The notes beneath the pieces were generated by a model. That model ran no database searches. It had not been told where the DNA came from and saw only the letters and a list, made by a program, of their open reading frames with translations. The translations under genes and the position numbers were made by a program. Below, one piece after another: positions 7,612 to 11,559 of a DNA stretch of 11,559 nt. Numbering within the stretch: position 1 is the first letter of the stretch; the number at the start of each line of letters is the position of its first letter. The stretch is from Pseudomonadota bacterium (GTDB taxonomy: Bacteria; Pseudomonadota; Gammaproteobacteria; Burkholderiales; Burkholderiaceae_C), in contig JAUPTP010000029.1 in assembly GCA_030918015.1 (NCBI GenBank), forward strand, positions 1 through 11,559, read 5' to 3'.

Positions 7612-9315
7612 ATGGCATTCCCCACCCTGACGGCAGCCCGCGATCTCGGCCGGCTGCAGGAGATCGCCGCGGTCTTCATCCGCCACGGCCTGGGCGATCT
7701 GGTGCGCCGGCTCGGCTGGGCCGACCGGCTGGCCCGCGCCGGCCATGTGCTGCGCATGGACCACGCCGCCGAGCTGGCGCGGCTCGATCCGCCGGTGCAG
7801 CTGCGCCTGGCGCTGGAGGAGCTGGGGCCGACCTTCGTCAAGCTCGGCCAGATCCTGGCCGGGCGCACCGACCTGTTCGGGCCGGCCTGGATCAGCGAGC
7901 TCGAGAAGCTCCACAGCCAGGCGCCCAAGGTGCCGATCGAGGTGATCCGCGCGCAGCTCGCCGAGGACCTGGGCGCGCCGCCGGAGGAGGTCTTCGCGCG
8001 CTTCGATGCCGAGCCGCTGGCGGCCGCCTCGATCGCGCAGGTGCATGGCGCGCAGCTGCGCGACGGCACCGAGGTGATCGTCAAGGTGCGCCGGCCCGGC
8101 ATCCGCCCGGTGATCGAGGCCGATCTGCGCCTGCTCGAGCGCCTGGCGCAGCTCGCCGAGGACGAGTGGCCCGAGCTGCGCCCCTACCAGCCGGTGGGCC
8201 TGGTGCGCCAGCTCTCGCGCTCGCTGCGCCGCGAGCTCGACCTGCAGAGCGAGTGCCACAACGCCGAGCGCGTGGCCGCCAACTTCGCCGGCCGACCGCA
8301 CATCGTCGTGCCCAAGGTCTACTGGGACTGGACCGGCGAGCGCATCAACGTGCAGCAGCGCATCGAGGGCATCGCGGGCCATGAGCTGGCGCAGGTGGAT
8401 GCGGCCGGGCTCGATCGCATGCGCCTGGCGCAGCGCGGCGCGCAGGCGGTGCTGCAGATGATCATCGAGGACGGCTTCTTCCACGCCGATCCCCATCCGG
8501 GCAACGTCTTCTACCTGCCCGGCAACCGGCTGGCCTTCATCGACTTCGGCATGATGGGCCGGCTCAGCGACGTGCGCCGCGACCAGCTGCTGTCGCTGAT
8601 GCTGGGCATGGTGCGGCGCGACCCGGAGGCCATCGTCGAGGTGCTGCTCGAATGGACCGACGATGCGGGGCGCACCGATCTGGAGGCCCTGCAGCAGGAC
8701 GTCATCGCCTTCGTCGACCAGTACCGCGGCACCGCGCTGGCCAAGCTCAGCCTGGGCGGCATGATGAACGACGTGACCGCCATCCTGCGCGAGTACCGGC
8801 TGGCGCTGCCGGCCGATCTGGCGCTGCTGGTCAAGACCTTCATCACGCTGGAGGGGCTGGGCCGCTCGCTGGCGCCCGACTTCCACATGACCACCGAGGC
8901 CGAGCCGCTGCTGGAGGCGGCGGTGCGCGCCCGTTATTCGCCCCAGGTGCTGCTCGAGCGCGGCTGGGGCTCGGCCGCGCACGCGCTGCGGCTGCTCGGG
9001 CGCCTGCCGCGCGAGGTGGCGCGCGTGCTGCGCCGCACCAAGCGCACCGGCGTGCAGGTCCATGTCGAGGTCCGGCATCTCGAGCGGGTCGTCGACCAGC
9101 TCGACCGCGCGATCAGCCGCCTGACCGTGGCGATGGTCGTGGCCTCGCTGATCGTGGGCTCGTCGATCGTCATGACGGTGCGCGGCGGGCCGATGCTGTT
9201 CGGGCTGCCGGCCTTCGGGCTGCTGGGCTTTCTGATCGCCGGCATCGGCGGCCTCTGGCTGGCCTGGTCGGTGCTGCGCAGCGGGCGGGCCGCGCGGGCG
9301 ATCCACCGGGATTGA
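7612..9315 (+). CDS. ABC1/UbiB-family atypical kinase-like protein
   Basis: A protein of 567 residues from the UbiB/AarF/ADCK family, atypical kinase-like ATPases that support ubiquinone biosynthesis or lipid handling at the inner membrane. Signature motifs are all present: the KxGQ motif at 77-80 (FVKLGQILAGRTDLFG), the alanine-rich loop in place of a glycine loop (AAASIAQVH, 137-145), lysine K158 in VKVRRPG, the catalytic HADPHPGN (291-298), and the metal-binding DFG starting at D311 (DFGMMGR). Two predicted C-terminal membrane helices (about 504-521 and 531-555) fit the UbiB topology. E. coli UbiB has 546 residues. It is not next to ubiE or ubiJ, where true ubiB usually sits in proteobacteria, so it may be a paralogue; I leave the symbol blank. 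It starts 10 bp after the peptidase stop with no clear Shine-Dalgarno, suggesting coupling. Confidence 0.92.
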   Translation: MAFPTLTAARDLGRLQEIAAVFIRHGLGDLVRRLGWADRLARAGHVLRMDHAAELARLDPPVQLRLALEELGPTFVKLGQILAGRTDLFGPAWISELEKLHSQAPKVPIEVIRAQLAEDLGAPPEEVFARFDAEPLAAASIAQVHGAQLRDGTEVIVKVRRPGIRPVIEADLRLLERLAQLAEDEWPELRPYQPVGLVRQLSRSLRRELDLQSECHNAERVAANFAGRPHIVVPKVYWDWTGERINVQQRIEGIAGHELAQVDAAGLDRMRLAQRGAQAVLQMIIEDGFFHADPHPGNVFYLPGNRLAFIDFGMMGRLSDVRRDQLLSLMLGMVRRDPEAIVEVLLEWTDDAGRTDLEALQQDVIAFVDQYRGTALAKLSLGGMMNDVTAILREYRLALPADLALLVKTFITLEGLGRSLAPDFHMTTEAEPLLEAAVRARYSPQVLLERGWGSAAHALRLLGRLPREVARVLRRTKRTGVQVHVEVRHLERVVDQLDRAISRLTVAMVVASLIVGSSIVMTVRGGPMLFGLPAFGLLGFLIAGIGGLWLAWSVLRSGRAARAIHRD

Positions 9316-9326
9316 GGTCTGAAGCT

Positions 9327-9389
9327 GCAGGCGATGTACCTGCGATGTAACCAAGAGGATTTCTATAGACCAAGTCAACACTGTGGTCT
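9327..9389. repeat. Small inverted and direct repeats after the ABC1-kinase gene
   Basis: Three short structures sit just after the stop. An inverted repeat GCAGG-7 nt-CCTGC lies at 9327-9343. It overlaps a direct repeat GCGATGTA (9331-9338 and 9342-9349, 11-bp period). A second inverted repeat AGACCA-11 nt-TGGTCT lies at 9367-9389. None has a long G+C-rich stem plus T-run, so I do not call a terminator for the phoH operon. They may be weak operator-like sites or chance in this A+T-richer stretch. Confidence 0.25.
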
Positions 9390-9417
9390 TTGAGGGTTTC
9401 GCTTGATCACGACCCTG

Positions 9418-9461
9418 GGGTTTACCCTAAACTCCAGCCATCAACCAAGGGTTTTCCCTAA
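9418..9461 (+). promoter_or_regulatory. Paired GGGTTTWCCCTAA elements upstream of the 87-residue gene
   Basis: GGGTTTACCCTAA at 9418-9430 and GGGTTTTCCCTAA at 9449-9461 differ in one base, and their starts are 31 bp apart, close to three helical turns. Each is itself a near-palindrome (GGGT/ACCC or GGG/CCC arms). The second copy touches the AAGGAG Shine-Dalgarno. A related half element, GAGGGTTTC, occurs at 9392-9400. Position and spacing fit a tandem operator or an unusual promoter controlling the small gene. A weak -35-like TTGATC (9403-9408) lies just upstream, but I see no good -10. The motif is seen directly; its role is inference. Confidence 0.5.
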
Positions 9462-9465
9462 GGAG
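9460..9465 (+). promoter_or_regulatory. Ribosome binding site of the 87-residue gene
   Basis: AAGGAG lies six bases before the ATG at 9472. It is the best Shine-Dalgarno in the window and fixes this start, rather than the in-frame upstream codons from 9403. It shares two bases with the second GGGTTTWCCCTAA element, so a protein bound there could also hinder initiation if the transcript starts further upstream. Confidence 0.75.
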
Positions 9466-9471
9466 TTCGTG

Positions 9472-9735
9472 ATGGCCCAGATCCTTGTTCCCGTTCAGTC
9501 GCAAGCCTTCGCTGCCGCCGAGGCGCCGCTGGTTCGTCTGGTCGGCTGGCTGGCCGATCAATGGCGTGCGATGCAGGCGCGCATGGTCGACGGCCTGACG
9601 GTCCGCGAGCCGCGCACGCCCGAAGAGCTGATCGAGTGGGCCGGCCGCTACGAGGCGACTCAGCCGTCCTATGCCGCCGATCTGCGCGCCGCCGCGGTGC
9701 GTGCCCAGAAGGTCGCCGGCAGCCGCTACATCTGA
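9472..9735 (+). CDS. Small protein of unknown function, 87 residues
   Basis: I do not recognise this protein. It has a variable head (MAQILVPVQSQAFAAAEAP), an amphipathic helix around residues 19-38 (LVRLVGWLADQWRAMQARMV) and a basic turn with VREPRTPEELIEWAGRYE (44-61). A last helical part (about 62-82) is rich in Ala and Arg: ATQPSYAADLRAAAVRAQK. There is no signal peptide, no cysteine and no clear membrane segment. It looks real because it has an excellent ribosome binding site, dedicated upstream repeats and a normal reading frame for this genome. The first codons (CTT, GTT, CCC, GTT, CAG, TCG, CAA) are less G/C-ending than elsewhere. Size and composition suggest a cytosolic, possibly stress- or growth-regulated small protein, which is a guess. 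Converges on bktB. Confidence 0.75.
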   Translation: MAQILVPVQSQAFAAAEAPLVRLVGWLADQWRAMQARMVDGLTVREPRTPEELIEWAGRYEATQPSYAADLRAAAVRAQKVAGSRYI

Positions 9736-9744
9736 GGCGGGCGC

Positions 9745-9773
9745 AAAAAAGGCCGGTCGTCGCCGACCGGCCT
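9745..9773 (-). terminator. Intrinsic terminator of bktB, distal copy
   Basis: Perfect 10-bp stem AGGCCGGTCG / CGACCGGCCT with a 4-nt loop (9760-9763). On the minus strand it is followed at once by TTTTTT (9750-9745), of which the first base is in the stem. This is the classical Rho-independent layout for transcripts from the thiolase side. On the plus strand no T-run follows, so it should not terminate the small gene efficiently. Confidence 0.85.
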
Positions 9774-9802
9774 GTGAACGACCTCTGAATCGAGGCACGC
9801 AT

Positions 9803-9836
9803 GAAAAAGAAAGAGCGCTGGCGGATCAGCAGCGCT
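9803..9836 (-). terminator. Terminator-like hairpin at the bktB stop codon, proximal copy
   Basis: Perfect 7-bp stem AGCGCTG (9814-9820) / CAGCGCT (9830-9836). Its 9-nt loop contains the thiolase stop codon (9826-9828). On the minus strand the tract CTTTCTTTTTC follows. It may terminate some transcripts directly at the stop codon, with the stronger hairpin 50 bp further on as backup. A translating ribosome would cover it, so its real strength is uncertain. Confidence 0.5.
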
Positions 9837-11007
9837 CGAAGATCGCCGCGATGCCCTGGCCGCCGCCGATGCACATCGTCACCAGCGCGTAGCGGCCGCC
9901 GGTGCGCTGCAGCTCGTAGACCGCCTTGGTGGTGATGATCGCGCCGGTGGCACCGATCGGGTGGCCCAGCGAGATGCCCGAGCCGTTCGGGTTGACCTTG
10001 GCCGGATCCAGGCCCAGTTCCTTGTTGACCGCGCAGGCCTGGGCGGCGAAGGCCTCGTTGGCCTCGATCACGTCCATGTCGGCGACCGTCAGGCCGGCGC
10101 GCTCGAGCGCCTTGCGCGAGGCCGAGACCGGGCCGATGCCCATGAGCGTGGGCTCCACGCCGGTGTGGGCGTAGGACACCAGGCGGGCCAGCGGACGCAG
10201 GCCGTGACCCTTGACCGCCTCGCCGCTGGCCAGCATGACCGCGGCGGCGGCGTCGTTGATCCCTGAGGCGTTGCCGGCGGTGACCGCGCCGTCCTTCTTG
10301 AAGGCCGGGCGCATCTTGGCCAGGCTCTCGGCGGTGGTGTCGGCCTTGATGTGCTCGTCGGTCACGAAGCTGATCGTGCCCTTGCGGCTGGCGATCTCCA
10401 CCGGAACGATCTGCTCGGTGAAGTGGCCGGCGGCGGTGGCGGCGGCGGCGCGGCGGTGGCTCTCGGCCGCGGCCTCGTCCATCTGCTCGCGCGTGATGCC
10501 GTACTGCTCGCCGACATTCTCGGCGGTGATGCCCATGTGGATCTTGTGGAAGGGATCGTGCAGCGCGCCCACCATCAGGTCGATCAGCTGCGCGTCGCCC
10601 ATGCGGGTGCCCCAGCGCGCGCCGGGCATCAGGTAGGCGCCGCGGCTCATGTTCTCGGCGCCGGCGCCGACCGCCACCTCGCAGTCGCCCAGCAGGATGG
10701 CCTGCGAGGCCGAGATGATGGCCTGCAGGCCCGAGCCGCACAGGCGGTTGACGTTGAAGGCCGGGGTCTCCTTGGGCAGGCCGGCGTTGACCGCGGCGAC
10801 GCGGCTCAGGTAGCAGTCGCGCGGCTCGGTGGTGACGACCGTGCCCATCGCCAGGTGGCCGACGGCGTCGGCCGGTGCGCCCGAGCGGGCCAGGGCCGCC
10901 TTGACGGCGGTGGTGGCCAGGTCGGCCAGGGGGACGTCCTTCAGCGTGCCGCCAAAGGTACCGATCGCGGTGCGAGCTGCGCTGACGACAAAGACTTCAC
11001 GTGCCAT
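9826..11007 (-). CDS. bktB: Beta-ketothiolase / acetyl-CoA acetyltransferase, BktB type
   Basis: A biosynthetic-type thiolase of 393 residues. It condenses two acyl-CoAs to a 3-ketoacyl-CoA, or the reverse. BktB of Cupriavidus, which it closely resembles from memory, also accepts propionyl-CoA and so can feed 3-hydroxyvalerate units into polyhydroxyalkanoate. The three catalytic residues are present: C90 in NRLCGSG, H349 in GHPIGATGA and C379 in MCIGGGQG. BktB-type stretches are TEPRDCYLSRVAAVN (60-74) and WGTRMGD, followed by GALHDPFHKIHMG. The ATG at 11005-11007 is supported by GGAGG (11017-11021) nine bases upstream, and MAREVFVVSAARTAIGTFGG is the family opening. The gene is monocistronic by appearance: two terminator-like hairpins follow and a divergent gene lies upstream. 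PhaA is the main alternative, but the motifs fit BktB better. No PHA synthase is in the window. Confidence 0.94.
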   Translation of the reverse strand: MAREVFVVSAARTAIGTFGGTLKDVPLADLATTAVKAALARSGAPADAVGHLAMGTVVTTEPRDCYLSRVAAVNAGLPKETPAFNVNRLCGSGLQAIISASQAILLGDCEVAVGAGAENMSRGAYLMPGARWGTRMGDAQLIDLMVGALHDPFHKIHMGITAENVGEQYGITREQMDEAAAESHRRAAAATAAGHFTEQIVPVEIASRKGTISFVTDEHIKADTTAESLAKMRPAFKKDGAVTAGNASGINDAAAAVMLASGEAVKGHGLRPLARLVSYAHTGVEPTLMGIGPVSASRKALERAGLTVADMDVIEANEAFAAQACAVNKELGLDPAKVNPNGSGISLGHPIGATGAIITTKAVYELQRTGGRYALVTMCIGGGQGIAAIFERC

Positions 11008-11139
11008 GGCTGTCTTCCTCCGGAAAAATCGGTGTGCAGGAAGGCGACAGTAGCGCCGCTCCTGTACGTCGAGCTGACATCCGGCTCCGGGCGGCTGCGT
11101 ACACTGCGCGCCTTGCCCCACGACCGCTCCCATCCCACC
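11008..11139. promoter_or_regulatory. Divergent promoter region between bktB and the NYN gene
   Basis: These 132 bp must hold the promoters of both genes. For the plus strand, TACACT (11100-11105) is a fair -10 box; the best upstream hexamer, CTGACA (11074-11079), is 20 bp away, wider than ideal. For the minus strand, TACTGT (complement of about 11047-11052) is a possible -10 with no good -35 at the right distance. The bktB Shine-Dalgarno lies at 11017-11021. No operator-like palindrome was seen. Confidence 0.35.
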
Positions 11140-11559
11140 ATGAAGTCGGCCCTGTTCGTAGATTTCGACAATGTCTATTCGGGCCTGCGCAAGCTCGATC
11201 CGGCGGTTGCCGAGCGCTTTGGTCGCCAGCCGGCCGAGTGGATCGGCTGGCTCACCGACGAGCTCGGCCTGCCCGAGGGGCTCGACGAGGCCCAGGCGCG
11301 CACCCGGCGCCGGCTGCTGGTGCGGCGCGTCTACCTCAATCCGCAGGTCTACCAGCGCTTCCGGCCGTCCTTCAACCACGCCGGCTTCGAGATCGTCGAC
11401 TGCCCGTCGATGACCAGCGAGGGCAAGACCAGCACCGACATCCACATGGTGCTCGACATGGTCGAGCTGCTGCAGCATCCGGTGCACTACGACGAGTTCA
11501 TCGTCTTCTCGGCCGATGCCGACTTCACGCCGGTGCTGCGCAAGCTGCGCCGCTGGGAT
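11140..11559 (+). CDS. NYN-domain (LabA/DUF88-like) putative nuclease, 5' end only
   Basis: The first 140 codons of a gene that runs off the right edge without a stop. The N-terminus MKSALFVDFDNVYSGLRKLD carries the paired acidic residues D8 and D10 that start the PIN-like NYN fold. The middle has KTSTDIHMVLDMVELL, with conserved acidic positions, and the end of the visible part has the VFSADADFTPVLRKL motif, the last acidic cluster of the active site. Together these match the NYN/LabA family of predicted metal-dependent RNases. Full-length relatives often carry a C-terminal OST-HTH or other RNA-binding domain; whether this one does is beyond the window. The ATG is chosen because the conserved core starts immediately; no Shine-Dalgarno is visible. 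It is transcribed away from bktB. Substrate unknown. Confidence 0.88.
   Translation, partial: MKSALFVDFDNVYSGLRKLDPAVAERFGRQPAEWIGWLTDELGLPEGLDEAQARTRRRLLVRRVYLNPQVYQRFRPSFNHAGFEIVDCPSMTSEGKTSTDIHMVLDMVELLQHPVHYDEFIVFSADADFTPVLRKLRRWD

Noticed and set aside
5406..8102. An 898-codon open frame on the minus strand opposite ybeY, the peptidase and the ABC1 gene
   Set aside because: It spans three well-supported genes on the other strand, has low-complexity Ala/Arg/His composition and no motif. Antisense shadow.
7402..9381. A 659-codon minus-strand frame opposite the ABC1 kinase gene
   Set aside because: Low-complexity composition and full overlap with a gene that has every family motif. Antisense shadow.
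9367..9389. Inverted repeat AGACCA/TGGTCT as a terminator for the phoH-to-ABC1-kinase operon
   Set aside because: The stem is only six pairs with an 11-nt loop, and only TTT follows. Too weak to call a terminator.
9826..11487. Extension of the thiolase to a 553-codon frame
   Set aside because: The extra N-terminal 160 codons would overlap the NYN gene, and the family N-terminus plus a GGAGG site fix the start at 11007.
1..11559. Mobile element, phage, CRISPR or defence island
   Set aside because: No transposase, integrase, repeat array or attachment-site duplication was seen. Base composition and codon use are even apart from the short intergenic stretch near 9316-9471.

Overview
The window reads as chromosomal DNA from a G+C-rich betaproteobacterium, most likely of the order Burkholderiales. 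The evidence is the strongly G/C-biased third codon positions, a thiolase of the Cupriavidus BktB type, and a phoH-ybeY pair of the type found in that group. Nearly all of it is coding. I see no insertion sequence, phage gene, CRISPR array, tRNA or rRNA.

Left part (1-3869), all on the minus strand. In transcription order it holds a membrane sensor histidine kinase, a NarL/FixJ-type response regulator, ruvA and the 5' end of ruvB, which runs off the left edge. RuvA and RuvB form the Holliday-junction branch-migration motor. The two-component pair sits directly upstream, and the regulator stop is only 22 bp from the ruvA start, so shared transcription is possible. A 10-bp direct repeat with 21-bp spacing lies between the kinase and the regulator.

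Middle part (3991-9315), all on the plus strand and tightly packed. It holds phoH (ybeZ), ybeY, a prolyl-oligopeptidase family S9 peptidase and an ABC1/UbiB-type atypical kinase. ybeY and the peptidase overlap by four bases (ATGA), and only 10 bp separate the peptidase from the kinase-like gene. PhoH and YbeY act in RNA and ribosome maturation. The usual next gene, ybeX/corC, is replaced here by the peptidase.

Right part (9316-11559). An A+T-richer intergenic stretch carries two near-identical copies of GGGTTTWCCCTAA, 31 bp apart, in front of an 87-residue protein I do not recognise that has a very good ribosome binding site. Converging on it from the minus strand is bktB (beta-ketothiolase), which ends in two tandem terminator-like hairpins. 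Divergent from bktB is the start of a NYN-domain (LabA/DUF88-like) putative nuclease, cut by the right edge.

I do not see a clear new multi-gene system. The items most worth a second look are the paired GGGTTTWCCCTAA elements with their small gene, the two-component pair attached to ruvAB, and the altered phoH-ybeY neighbourhood.
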